Source: Hydrogenophaga sp. Root209 (GTDB lineage Bacteria > Pseudomonadota > Gammaproteobacteria > Burkholderiales > Burkholderiaceae_C). From it: 64,000 nt of DNA. Shown one piece after another: positions 18,372 through 29,259 of the stretch. A program made the position numbers and the translations under genes. The stretch spans positions 62,001-126,000 of the forward strand of contig NZ_LMIE01000032.1 in NCBI RefSeq assembly GCF_001428625.1, written 5' to 3'. Under the pieces are notes generated by a model. It searched no databases. It was not told the DNA's origin and saw only the letters and a program-made list of their open reading frames with translations. Position 1 is the stretch's first letter; each line of letters begins with the position of its first letter.

Positions 18372-18758
18372 TCAGTGGCTGTGCTTCTTGCGGTAGTCGT
18401 CCACCGCGGCCTTGATCGCGTCTTCGGCCAGGATGGAGCAGTGGATCTTCACCGGCGGCAAGGCCAGCTCTTCGGCGATCTGGCTGTTCTTGAGCGCGGC
18501 GGCCTGGTCGAGCGTCTTGCCCTTCACCCACTCGGTCACCAGCGAAGACGAAGCAATGGCCGAGCCGCAGCCGTAGGTCTTGAAGCGCGCGTCTTCAATC
18601 ACGCCCGTGGTCGGGTTGACCTTGATCTGCAGCTTCATCACGTCGCCGCAAGCAGGCGCGCCCACCATGCCGGTGCCGACGCTGTCGTCGCCCTTTTCGA
18701 ACGAGCCCACGTTGCGGGGGTTTTCGTAGTGGTCAACCACTTTTTCCGAGTAAGCCAT
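18372..18758 (-). CDS. iscU: Iron-sulfur cluster scaffold IscU
   Basis: A 128-residue scaffold with the three cluster cysteines in GAPACGDVMKLQ, YGCGSAIASSS and HCSILAEDA. The conserved Asp after the first Cys and the HscA recognition motif LPPVK (about residues 99-103) are present. [2Fe-2S] clusters are built here from IscS sulfur. It is 12 bases after iscS. Confidence 0.97.
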   Translation of the reverse strand: MAYSEKVVDHYENPRNVGSFEKGDDSVGTGMVGAPACGDVMKLQIKVNPTTGVIEDARFKTYGCGSAIASSSLVTEWVKGKTLDQAAALKNSQIAEELALPPVKIHCSILAEDAIKAAVDDYRKKHSH

Positions 18759-18770
18759 GATCTTTCTCCT

Positions 18771-19988
18771 TCAGTGTGCTGCCCACTGGATGGTGGACAG
18801 GTCAATACCGTCTTTGAACATTTCCCACAGCGGAGAGAGTTCGCGAAGCTTTGCAACATTTTCCTTGATCGTCGCAATCGCGTAGTCGATCTCTTCCTCG
18901 GTCGTCCAGCGACCGATGGTCATGCGCAGGCTGCTGTGCGCCAGTTCATCGCTGCGGCCCAGGGCGCGCAACACATAGCTGGGCTCCAGGCTGGCCGAGG
19001 TGCAGGCCGAGCCCGACGACACCGCCAGACCCTTGATGCCCATGATCAGCGACTCGCCTTCAACATAGTTGAAGCTCATGTTGAGGTTGTGCGGCACGCG
19101 CTGCGTCTCGTGGCCATTGATGAACACTTCTTCCACATCTTTCAGGCCTGCGACCATGCGGTCGTGCAGGGCCTTGATGCGCTGGTTCTCCTCGTGCATC
19201 TCGGCCTTGGCAATGCGGTAGGCCTCGCCCATGCCCACGCACTGGTGGGTGGGCAGCGTGCCAGAGCGCATGCCACGCTCGTGGCCACCGCCGTGCATCT
19301 GCGCCTCGATGCGGATACGCGGCTTGCGGCGCACATACAGGGCACCGATGCCCTTGGGGCCGTAGGTCTTGTGCGAGGTCAGGCTCATCAGGTCGACCGG
19401 CAGTGTCTGCAAGTCGATGTCGACGCGGCCGGTGGCTTGCGCCGCGTCCACGTGGAAGATCACGCCCTTCTCACGGCAAATCGCGCCGATGGCGGCGATG
19501 TCCTGGATCACACCGATCTCGTTGTTCACGAACATGACCGAGGCCATGATGGTGTCCGGGCGGATCGCGGCCTTGAAGGCATCCAGGTCGAGCAAACCAT
19601 CGGCCTGTACGTCCATATAGGTCACCTCAAACCCTTGGCGCTCCAGTTCGCGGCAGGTGTCGAGCACAGCCTTGTGCTCGGTCTTGACAGTGATGAGGTG
19701 CTTGCCCTTGGTCTTGTAGAAATGCGCCGCGCCCTTGAGCGCGAGGTTGTTCGACTCGGTCGCGCCGCTGGTCCAGACGATTTCACGCGGGTCCGCGTTG
19801 ATCAATGCGGCCACCTGCTCGCGTGCGGTTTCCACGGCCTTTTCGGCTTCCCAACCCCAGGCGTGGCTGCGCGATGCCGGGTTGCCGAAGTGCTCGCGCA
19901 ACCAGGGAATCATGGCGTCCACCACCCGCGGATCGCAGGGGTTGGTGGCGCTGTAGTCCATGTAGATGGGGAAGTGAGGAGTGCTCAT
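18771..19988 (-). CDS. iscS: Cysteine desulfurase IscS
   Basis: A 405-residue PLP enzyme that takes sulfur from cysteine for cluster and thio-tRNA synthesis. PLP binds the Lys in [15 protein letters not shown] (near residue 206), and the persulfide Cys is in [14 protein letters not shown] (near residue 328). ATG 19988 ([16 protein letters not shown]) is the family start; the longer reading contains the iscR-iscS intergenic hairpin. It is separated from iscR by 109 bases that hold this hairpin, unlike the tightly packed genes after it. Confidence 0.97.
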   Translation of the reverse strand: MSTPHFPIYMDYSATNPCDPRVVDAMIPWLREHFGNPASRSHAWGWEAEKAVETAREQVAALINADPREIVWTSGATESNNLALKGAAHFYKTKGKHLITVKTEHKAVLDTCRELERQGFEVTYMDVQADGLLDLDAFKAAIRPDTIMASVMFVNNEIGVIQDIAAIGAICREKGVIFHVDAAQATGRVDIDLQTLPVDLMSLTSHKTYGPKGIGALYVRRKPRIRIEAQMHGGGHERGMRSGTLPTHQCVGMGEAYRIAKAEMHEENQRIKALHDRMVAGLKDVEEVFINGHETQRVPHNLNMSFNYVEGESLIMGIKGLAVSSGSACTSASLEPSYVLRALGRSDELAHSSLRMTIGRWTTEEEIDYAIATIKENVAKLRELSPLWEMFKDGIDLSTIQWAAH

Positions 19989-20062
19989 GGCGGGCTGTCT
20001 TTGTGCGGATCTGTGGGTGGTCGAATGAGAAATGTTGCCGGGACTGGCTGACGCTGGCCTTG

Positions 20063-20093
20063 GACCTGCCCGGAGCAGCGCTCCGGGCAGGTC
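20063..20093 (-). promoter_or_regulatory. Perfect 14-bp hairpin between iscR and iscS
   Basis: Arms GACCTGCCCGGAGC (20063-20076) and its exact complement (20080-20093) enclose a 3-base loop. It begins four bases after the iscR stop on the minus strand and has no T-run, so it is unlikely to stop transcription fully. It could protect the 3' end of iscR mRNA after cleavage or attenuate iscSUA. In E. coli the iscR-iscS gap is the site of post-transcriptional uncoupling, although the sequence there differs. Confidence 0.6.
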
Positions 20094-20097
20094 AGGC

Positions 20098-20634
20098 TCA
20101 TTTGGAAAACGCCGCTCCACCCAGTGCGAACACCGAGTTGGGCGCGTTCACTCGAATGGGCTTGACCACCGGCGCGCTGGAAATGGCTCGTTTGATCATG
20201 GGCGCGTTCTCCACGACCACGCCTTTGGCAAGCTGCTCGTCCACAAGCGATTGCAGGGACACGGAGTCGAGGAAGTCCACCATCTTGGTGTTCAGCGCAG
20301 CCCACAGTTCGTGGGTCATGCAGCGGTGCCCTTCGCCCATACAGTTTTCCTTGCCGCCGCATTGTGTGGCGTCGATCGGCTCGTCCACCGACACGATGAT
20401 GTCGGCCACGGTGATCTCGGATGCCTTGCGGCCCAAGGTATAGCCACCGCCCGGCCCACGGGTCGATTCGACCAGTTCGTGGCGACGCAGCTTGCCGAAC
20501 AACTGCTCAAGGTAAGACAACGAGATCTGCTGCCGTTGGCTGATGGCCGCGAGCGTGACAGGTCCGTTGTTCTGGCGCAGAGCCAGATCGATCATGGCTG
20601 TGACCGCAAAGCGGCCTTTGGTCGTGAGGCGCAT
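20098..20634 (-). CDS. iscR: Fe-S cluster-responsive regulator IscR (Rrf2 family)
   Basis: A 178-residue Rrf2 regulator. The winged helix is at about residues 1-65 ([30 protein letters not shown]). The cluster ligands sit in [18 protein letters not shown], giving C-x5-C-x6-C plus the conserved His. ATG 20634 is preceded by AAGGAGC, which fixes the start. IscR with a [2Fe-2S] cluster represses its own operon; a matching site lies 112 bases upstream. It is the first gene of iscRSUA-hscBA-fdx. Confidence 0.95.
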   Translation of the reverse strand: MRLTTKGRFAVTAMIDLALRQNNGPVTLAAISQRQQISLSYLEQLFGKLRRHELVESTRGPGGGYTLGRKASEITVADIIVSVDEPIDATQCGGKENCMGEGHRCMTHELWAALNTKMVDFLDSVSLQSLVDEQLAKGVVVENAPMIKRAISSAPVVKPIRVNAPNSVFALGGAAFSK

Positions 20635-20745
20635 TTTCAAGCTCCTTTAAATGTTGGCTTGACCGTCGTTGACTGGCTCAACAGGTGTTACCCCTGAACC
20701 CCTTCTCCGCCCACCCTGACCACTGCTGGTCGCTTCATCGAAGGC

Positions 20746-20770
20746 TTTCCCGACTGTTTTCGTCGAGTAT
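20746..20770 (-). promoter_or_regulatory. IscR type 1 operator and -10 of the isc promoter
   Basis: Read on the minus strand, this 25-base segment matches the E. coli type 1 IscR consensus (ATASYYGAC ... AGTCRRSTAT) at about 22 positions. The -10 candidate TATACT (20766-20771) overlaps its upstream edge, so bound IscR would block polymerase. The -35 region is poor. This is what autorepression of isc requires. Confidence 0.75.
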
Positions 20771-20774
20771 AGCG

Positions 20775-20999
20775 TAAAAGCCTAGTGATTTGCTCGGCAT
20801 CTTAAATCAGGAAGCCATTTTGTCTAAGACAAATCGATTGTCGACCGAAAAGATCAAAAAAAGACTGCTCGGTCTCTTTCGAGCTCGGACGCGCTTGATC
20901 AGACTGGTGTTTCGACCAAATCGTTCAGACAAAACGATAAAAAAACAGCAGGCCATGCGAGCAGCACAGCCCATTCCACCTTTTTTTTTGGCCCAGCTG
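20775..20999. other. Unusually AT-rich gene-free stretch between the isc promoter and the uvrB stop
   Basis: About 225 bases clearly richer in A/T than the surroundings. It holds a 15-base palindrome TTTGTCTAAGACAAA (20819-20833), and on the minus strand a weak A/T-rich hairpin followed by a T-run (about 20857-20880) that could end uvrB transcripts. Runs of A and T flank it (about 20940 and 20985). No reading frame here looks like a protein. It could contain a small RNA, but I have no direct evidence for one. Confidence 0.4.
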
Positions 21000-23120
<2,121 letters not shown>

Positions 23121-23514
23121 CGGACGATTGTGCCGGATGGTCGCGGTCAGCATCGGTCCTCGGTCTGCGCACGCCGGGCTTGGCCAGGATTTCCACATAG
23201 GCCTGCTCGCCGCCCTCTTTCGCGATCGCGTCGAGCTGGCCCATCAGGGCCGCGAGATGCACCACCTCGGCGGTCTCCCTGGTCGCACCGACGCGGCAAT
23301 CGAAGTCCAGGAAATCGGCACCTTCGGGCAGGTCGCGGCGGCGTTCGCGCTTGAGGTACTTGCGGATTTCATGTTTGACGGCTTCGAGCACGCGGTCGCG
23401 GTGACGGCCCTCTTGGGTCAAGGCAAAGATTTTTCTCATGGCGGTCGAGCGCGTGCGGCGCGTGTCAGGGAACGAAGGGCGCGATTATGCGCGCCGGGGT
23501 ATCCTGAGCCGCAC

Positions 23515-24159
23515 ATGACACCGCGCGAACAACACCCCACCCCCAGCAAGGACGAGATCGCTCTTCTCGAACCCTTCGAACGCCTCGGGCTGGACCGCAT
23601 CTCGCTTGTGAACACCGCGGCGCAGGCGCGAGAAGCTTGCGCCGAGTTGATCGACAACGCGGTCTGGGGTTTCGACACCGAGTCCAAACCCACTTTTTTC
23701 AAGGATCAGGTCTCAGACGGGCCGCACATCGTGCAGCTCGCCACCCTGCAGCGCGCCTGGGTGTTCCAGTTGCACGACCCGGCATGCCGCGATCAAGTGG
23801 CGGCCTTGCTGGCAGATGCCAGGTACACCAAGGCTGGCTTCGGCCTGGGCGACGACACAAAACGCATCGTCTCCAAACTCAAGGTGGAGCCGGCAGCCGT
23901 GCTGGAGCTCAACGCCCTCTTTCGCCAACGCGGCTACCGCAAGGACATGGGCGTCAAGGGCGCGGTGGCGGTGTTGTTCGACCGGCGTTTTCTCAAGTCC
24001 AAGAAAGCCGCCACGTCCAATTGGGCCAATGTGCACCTGAGTGAGGCGCAGCTGGTGTATGCGGCCAACGACGCATGGGCCGCTGGGCGTGTTCACCAAA
24101 AAATCTCCGAACTCTGGGGAAGCTCCATCCAGAAAATCGATGACTCATCATCGAATTAG
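23515..24159 (+). CDS. 3'-5' exonuclease domain protein (RNase D-like fold)
   Basis: A 214-residue protein with a DnaQ-like 3'-5' exonuclease domain. Motif I is GFDTESKPTFF (near residue 51), the second Asp region is GFGLGDDTKRI, and the C-terminal motif is YAANDAWAAGRV, in which Y and D match the DEDDy exonuclease III motif. Such single-domain proteins resemble the exonuclease part of RNase D or WRN; the substrate could be RNA or DNA. It is divergent from the DUF6172-uvrB unit. No HRDC domain follows, so it is not RNase D itself. Confidence 0.8.
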   Translation: MTPREQHPTPSKDEIALLEPFERLGLDRISLVNTAAQAREACAELIDNAVWGFDTESKPTFFKDQVSDGPHIVQLATLQRAWVFQLHDPACRDQVAALLADARYTKAGFGLGDDTKRIVSKLKVEPAAVLELNALFRQRGYRKDMGVKGAVAVLFDRRFLKSKKAATSNWANVHLSEAQLVYAANDAWAAGRVHQKISELWGSSIQKIDDSSSN

Positions 24160-24181
24160 TACAAATAAAGTATTCCCCCAG

Positions 24182-24420
24182 TTTGTCCTACTCATGACAC
24201 TTTGTCCGTGAGTTGAAGCGCCCCGCCCCGTCAAGGCGGCGCGCCACAGCTCCAAAGACCGTCGGATGTTCGCTTCTTCAAGCGGCGATCCGCGCGTCGG
24301 CAAGCGTCATGTTCAGGGGGAACGCGGGCAACAGAAGACCGGTACAAAAGCCGTCGCTTTGCCCATTCCGCAGCGCCTGATCTCCTTTTGTTCGGACAAC
24401 CAGCCGGTTTTGGTTTGTCC
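24182..24420 (+). promoter_or_regulatory. Leader of the surface-protein gene with repeated TTTGTCC
   Basis: The 285-base gap before the surface protein holds TTTGTCC at 24182-24188, 24201-24207 and 24414-24420. A near-dyad GGACAACCA...TGGTTTGTCC at 24394-24420 lies close to the start codon. These may be operators, but I cannot match them to a known regulator. AAAAGGA (about 24433-24439) before ATG 24445 is the ribosome site. Confidence 0.35.
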
Positions 24421-24444
24421 AGATTCATTACAAAAGGATTCAAC

Positions 24445-25788
24445 ATGGCCATCGATCTCAACGGCTCTTCCGTCGCCGGACAAAACTACATCACCAGCTA
24501 CCGCGAGGACGATCCAGCGATCGGGATCGTGTCTTCCGATGTCCGCGTGGGCAGCGGCAGTTCGTCGGTGAATACCGACAACATCCGGCACATCCGCGTC
24601 AGCCTCACCCAGGCCCACGGGGAAGACGAGTGGGTGATCGGAACCATGCCAGCCGGCATCTTGGTCAGCCTGATGCAAAACGGGCCTGCGATCACCGTGC
24701 CTTTCACGCTGAACGCCCTCACAGCCCCATCGTTTTATCTGCGCACGGACGGACGGCCCATGCCGGATGCCGATTGGCAAACCGCCCTGAAAGCAATCGG
24801 CTTTTTTGCCGATGAAACCATCGCACCGTCCCGTGAAATCGTCATCCAGGCCCAGAACAGCGCAGGGACATGGCAAGCCCCCGTCGCCACCCAGATCAAC
24901 ATCACAGCCAACAACGACGCGCCCAACACCACCGCGGACGCTGGGGAGGCCATTGAAGCGGGCGGCGTGAACAACACCACCCCCGGCTCCAACGCAATGG
25001 GCAACGTGCTGACGAACGACTGGGACATGGACAGCCCCATGCAGGACACGATCGTCTCGCTGGTGTCCTTTGGCGGTTCAAGCACCGACCCGGGCAACAG
25101 CATCAGCGGAGCTTTCGGCACCTTGACCTTGCAAGCCGACGGGTCCTACACCTATGTCGTCGACAACAACAACGCCACCGTGCAGAGCCTGCGCAACGAT
25201 AGCGTCCAGATCACCGACACCTTCTCCTACATGGCAACGGATGCAGGCGGCGCCAGCAGCTCAAACACGCTGACCATCACCATCAAGGGCAAGGACGACA
25301 CGCCGTTTGGCATCGCAGTGGGCCAGCATTTCGACGGCACGGCTGCTTCTGTGGTGGCCGGCCCGACCCTTCCGGGCGTGAGCCGTGACTTCGCCTTCGA
25401 ACTGCGCGTCTCGCCCACGAACGGCGTCGTGCTCCACGCAGCGAGTCTCACTGGCGCGGCGGGCACCAGCGGGCAGGAGTTCGCGGTTACACCACTGCAC
25501 GGCCAGACAGCGTGGGGCAGCACCGAACATGTGGGTGTGGGGCTGTCGGTGGGCACCAACGGCATCTCGGTGTACCAGCACACAGGGAACCTGTTGTCTT
25601 CACTGCTCACATGGAGCGGAACGGTCAGACGCCGGGCCCGGCGCAGCCAACACGGCCATCAGCCTGCCGGAATGCCTCGCCTTGTGCGCGGCCCTGGCCG
25701 GCCGGCCCGTGTCGGCGGCGTCCCTGTGTGCGGGTTTGTCCATGGACGAGGGCGAACTCACACCCCAAGGCTCGTCGCAAGCCGCTGA
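24445..25788 (+). pseudogene. Truncated VCBS/LamG surface protein, presumed type I secretion substrate
   Basis: The reading frame gives 447 residues. About residues 1-155 are an N-terminal region without a signal peptide. A VCBS-type repeat (about 165-285: GNVLTNDWDMDS, GTLTLQADGSYTYV, DTFSYMATDAGG) follows, then the beginning of a LamG/concanavalin-like domain (about 290-390). Sense stops near LLTWSG at about 25620; the rest is Arg-rich nonsense because it reads the next gene out of frame. No RTX repeats or C-terminal secretion signal remain. In an intact locus this would be a much larger surface adhesin exported by the ABC-HlyD-TolC genes that follow. A deletion or a collapsed repeat in the assembly are both possible. 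Confidence 0.7.
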
Positions 25789-27787
25789 GCGCGCGGGGCT
25801 GGTGCTGGAGGCTTTGGCCGCCTCACAGGTTGAACAGGTGTTGGCGGCGGGCGATCACATCATCGTCAAGACAGGCCGCTCGCATTCGCTCATCCACTTC
25901 ACGTCGCAGCGCATACAGCACCTGTCGCCACAAGCGGAAGGCCCTGTGTTGCGTGAAGACATGGCACGCCCGGACGTGCTCTATCTGGTGCAGCAAGCCA
26001 CCCAGGCATGGCGCATCGGTACGCGCGAGCTGGCTCACGCGCCCGACACCGAACTGGAAGACAAGCCCGACCGCTACGCCTGGCTGCGCCGCAGCGTGCT
26101 GGCCCAGTGGCGCACCTACGTCTGGGTGGGTGTGTCGTCGCTGGTGGCCAACGGACTGGTGATCCTCACCTCGTTCTACAGCATGCAGGTGTACGACCGG
26201 GTGATCCCGAACAACGCGTTCGCCACCCTGTGGGCGCTGTCGATCGGGGTGGGTCTCATCTACTTTTTCGATCTGATCATGCGGGTGCTGCGCGCCTACA
26301 TGATCGACCACGCAGGCAAGAAACTCGACTTCGAAATCTCCTCACGCCTGTTCGGGCAGGTGCTGGGTTTGCGACTGGCCAACCGCCCGGCCTCGGCTGG
26401 TGTGTTTGCCAACCACCTCAACGATTTCGAATCCATCCGCGATTTCTTCACCTCGCTCACGCTCACGGCGGTGATCGATTTCCCGTTCGTGTTCCTGTAC
26501 CTGGCGGCCATCGCCTTCATGGGTGGGCACCTGGTGTGGGTGCCGCTGCTGATCATGCCGCTGATGCTGGGCCTGGCCCTGGCTTTGCAGGGGCCGATCG
26601 ATCGCGCTGTGCGCACCTCCATGCAGGCCTCGGCGCAGAAACACGGCATGCTGATCGAGGTGCTGGCGGGCATTGAAACGGTGAAGCTCACTGCGAGCGA
26701 AGGCGTGTTTCAAGGCGCCTGGGAGCGCGCGGTGCGCAGCATTGCGCAGGCCTCCATGAAGTCCAAGCTGATCTCCACCACCGGCCTGTCGGTGGTCAAT
26801 TTCATGCAGTCGATCTCGTCGGTGGTGTTGATGATCGTGGGGGTGTACCTCATCAGCCAGCAGCAACTCAGCATGGGCGGGCTGATCGCCTGTTCCATCC
26901 TCACGTCGCGCGCACTGGCGCCCTGCAGCCAGTTGGCTTCGCTGCTGTCGCGCTGGAAGCAGACGCGCATCTCCATGGACACGGTGGCGCAGATCTTTCA
27001 GCGCCCGGTGGAGCGGCCCGCCGGCAAGAGCTTTCTGGTGCGCGATGCGATCGAGGGCAGCGTTGAGCTGCGTGAGGTGAGCTTTGCCCACGCCGGCAGC
27101 GCGCTGCCCGCGCTGAACAACGTGTCGCTGCGCATCCAGGCGGGCGAGCGGGTGGCCATCATCGGGCGCTCGGGCTCGGGCAAATCGACCCTGGCCAAGC
27201 TGGTGGCCGGGTTGTACGAGCCTTCCAGCGGCGCGGTGCTGGTGGGTGGGGCCGACACGCGCCAGCTCGATCCGCAGCAGTTGCGGCGCTCCATCGGCTG
27301 TGTGCCGCAAGACCCGTTTCTCTTCAACGGCACCGTGCGCGAGAACATCGCCTACGGCAGCGAGGCCGCCGACGACGCCGCGCTGCTGGAGGCCGCCCGG
27401 CAGTCGGGGGTGGACGAGTTCGTGAAGGTGCACCCGCAGGGCTACGACATGCCGGTGGGTGAGCGGGGTTGCCGCCTCTCGGGTGGGCAGCGCCAGGCGG
27501 TGGTGCTGGCGCGTGCGCTGGTGAGCTCCCACAGCCTTCTGCTGCTGGACGAGCCGTCCAGCTCGCTGGACCACGTGGCCGAGCAGTTCTTGCGCGAGCG
27601 GCTGAAAGCCAGAACCCCTGGCGAGACCTTGATGCTGATCACCCACCGCCTGGGCATGCTCGATCTGGTGGACCGGGTGATCGTGATGCATGGCGGTCAG
27701 GTCGTGATCGACGGCCCTCGGGACGCCGTGCTGCAACAACTCAACGGCGCACCCGCCGCGCCAACGCGGCAAGCCGCAGCAGGATGA
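25742..27787 (+). CDS. Type I secretion ABC transporter (permease/ATPase), start uncertain
   Basis: The inner-membrane, energy-giving component of a type I secretion system. A degenerate C39-like peptidase domain comes first (ALCAALAGRPVSAASLC just before the chosen ATG, then DHIIVKTGRSHSLIHF). Six membrane helices follow (from about 26110), then the ATPase with Walker A GRSGSGKST, signature LSGGQRQ and Walker B LLLLDEP. The frame stays open far upstream, and family-like sequence begins at about 25655, so the true start (perhaps an ATG lost at the junction near 25625) may be missing. ATG 25742 is the first in-frame ATG after the junction, yielding 681 residues. The catalytic Cys/His pair of C39 is not evident, as in LapB-like adhesin exporters. 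Confidence 0.85.
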   Translation: MDEGELTPQGSSQAAERAGLVLEALAASQVEQVLAAGDHIIVKTGRSHSLIHFTSQRIQHLSPQAEGPVLREDMARPDVLYLVQQATQAWRIGTRELAHAPDTELEDKPDRYAWLRRSVLAQWRTYVWVGVSSLVANGLVILTSFYSMQVYDRVIPNNAFATLWALSIGVGLIYFFDLIMRVLRAYMIDHAGKKLDFEISSRLFGQVLGLRLANRPASAGVFANHLNDFESIRDFFTSLTLTAVIDFPFVFLYLAAIAFMGGHLVWVPLLIMPLMLGLALALQGPIDRAVRTSMQASAQKHGMLIEVLAGIETVKLTASEGVFQGAWERAVRSIAQASMKSKLISTTGLSVVNFMQSISSVVLMIVGVYLISQQQLSMGGLIACSILTSRALAPCSQLASLLSRWKQTRISMDTVAQIFQRPVERPAGKSFLVRDAIEGSVELREVSFAHAGSALPALNNVSLRIQAGERVAIIGRSGSGKSTLAKLVAGLYEPSSGAVLVGGADTRQLDPQQLRRSIGCVPQDPFLFNGTVRENIAYGSEAADDAALLEAARQSGVDEFVKVHPQGYDMPVGERGCRLSGGQRQAVVLARALVSSHSLLLLDEPSSSLDHVAEQFLRERLKARTPGETLMLITHRLGMLDLVDRVIVMHGGQVVIDGPRDAVLQQLNGAPAAPTRQAAAG

Positions 27788-27789
27788 CC

Positions 27790-29259
27790 ATGAACGCCTC
27801 GACCGTCAACCAACCCATGCCCTTGCCTCCCCTGCCACCGGTGCCGCAGGTGGCGCCCGCAGCGGTGAACACCCCGGCCGCCAACGACGCAGGCCCCGCG
27901 CCCGCCATCCCCTGGTGGCGTCGCGGCTGGCATGCCACGCGCCAGCTGTGCGCGCGCCTGCTCGACGACCTGACGCACATCGACACGAAGGGCGACGCCG
28001 CACTGCATGGCCCCCGCATGACCATGATGGCCGTGACGGCGCTGCTGGTGGTCTTTCTGGCCTGGGCCGCGCTCTTCACCATCGACGAACTGGTGCGGGG
28101 CGAAGGCAAGCTGATCCCACCGCAACGCGTGCAGTCGGTGCAAAACCTGGAGGGCGGCATCGTCTCTGCCGTGCTGGTTCACGAAGGCGACACGGTGCGC
28201 CAGGGTCAGGCCCTGGTGGTGCTGGACCGCACCACGGCGCAGGCCGATCTGGCCGAATCGCAAGGCCCCTACCTCAGCAGCCTGGCCGCACTGGCCCGGC
28301 TGCAGGCCGAGCTGGAGGGACGCCCCGTGCGCTTCCCGGCCGAGCTCGACGACCACGCCGCGATCCGCCAGAACGAACTCAAGGCCACCGAGGCCAACCG
28401 CCAGGAAATCGGCAACACACTGGCCGCACTGGACCAGCAAGCCGAGCAGCGCAGACAGGCACTGGAGCGCGCGCGCAGCGAGCTCGCCACCAAGCGGCGC
28501 GACGAGCAAATGATCAGCGAAGAGATGGCCATCCTGCGCCCGCTGGTGCCTTCGGTGGTGCCGCGTTCGGAGTGGCTGACCAAGGAGCGCGAATGGCTGG
28601 CGGTGCGCGGCGCCATCGAGAGCCTGCAGCACCAGGCGGCGGAGCAGATGGGTGCCCTGCGCCAGGTGCAGGCCGAGCGCGAACGCTCGCTGGCCACGCA
28701 CCGCTCGCGCCTGATCAAGGAAGCGGGCGAACACCAGACGCAGGTGACGGTGCGGGCAGCGCGCTCGGCAGCGCGGCAGGCGCAGATTTCTCGCACCGAG
28801 GTGGTGGCGCCAGCCGATGGGGTGGTCAAGCAGATCCACGCCCGCACGGTGGGTCAGGTGGTGTCGCCAGCCGGGGTGTTGCTCGACCTGGTGCCCCAGA
28901 GCGACCAGCTCACGGTGGAAGCGCGCATCACGCCGGCCGACGTCGGTTTTTTGCAGGTGGGCCAGGCGGTGAAGGTCAAGGTGGCCACCTACGACTTCGC
29001 GGTGTACGGCGCCATGGACGGCGTGGTCGAGTCGATCAGCGCCGACACCCTGCATGACCGCGACAACCCCCAGGCGCCACCCTACTACCGCGTGAACGTG
29101 GCGGTGCAGGCAGCACTGCAGGGCCAGGACGGCCAGGCCCTGCCGCTCACACCGGGCATGACGGTGTCAGTGGACATCGTCACCGGGCGCAAGACCGTGT
29201 TGACCTACCTGTTCAAACCACTGGTGCGTGGCATGAACCAGGCGATGGGAGAGAAGTGA
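27790..29259 (+). CDS. HlyD-family membrane fusion protein of the type I secretion system
   Basis: A 489-residue periplasmic adaptor. A Pro/Ala-rich cytoplasmic N-terminus (about 1-70) is followed by one membrane helix (MAVTALLVVFLAWAALFTI), a biotinyl-lipoyl-like half (QNLEGGIVSAVLVHEGDTV), long coiled coils (about 190-320, rich in Ala, Glu and Arg) and the second lipoyl half (VVAPADGVVKQIHARTVGQV). The end, GMTVSVDIVTGRKTVLTYL, is a family hallmark. Two ATGs occur at 27784 (overlapping the ABC stop) and 27790; the latter is better spaced from AGGA. It bridges the ABC protein to TolC. Confidence 0.93.
   Translation: MNASTVNQPMPLPPLPPVPQVAPAAVNTPAANDAGPAPAIPWWRRGWHATRQLCARLLDDLTHIDTKGDAALHGPRMTMMAVTALLVVFLAWAALFTIDELVRGEGKLIPPQRVQSVQNLEGGIVSAVLVHEGDTVRQGQALVVLDRTTAQADLAESQGPYLSSLAALARLQAELEGRPVRFPAELDDHAAIRQNELKATEANRQEIGNTLAALDQQAEQRRQALERARSELATKRRDEQMISEEMAILRPLVPSVVPRSEWLTKEREWLAVRGAIESLQHQAAEQMGALRQVQAERERSLATHRSRLIKEAGEHQTQVTVRAARSAARQAQISRTEVVAPADGVVKQIHARTVGQVVSPAGVLLDLVPQSDQLTVEARITPADVGFLQVGQAVKVKVATYDFAVYGAMDGVVESISADTLHDRDNPQAPPYYRVNVAVQAALQGQDGQALPLTPGMTVSVDIVTGRKTVLTYLFKPLVRGMNQAMGEK

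Noticed and set aside
24445-25788. RTX calcium-binding repeats in the surface protein
   Set aside because: No GGxGxDxUx nonamers are present in the retained part.
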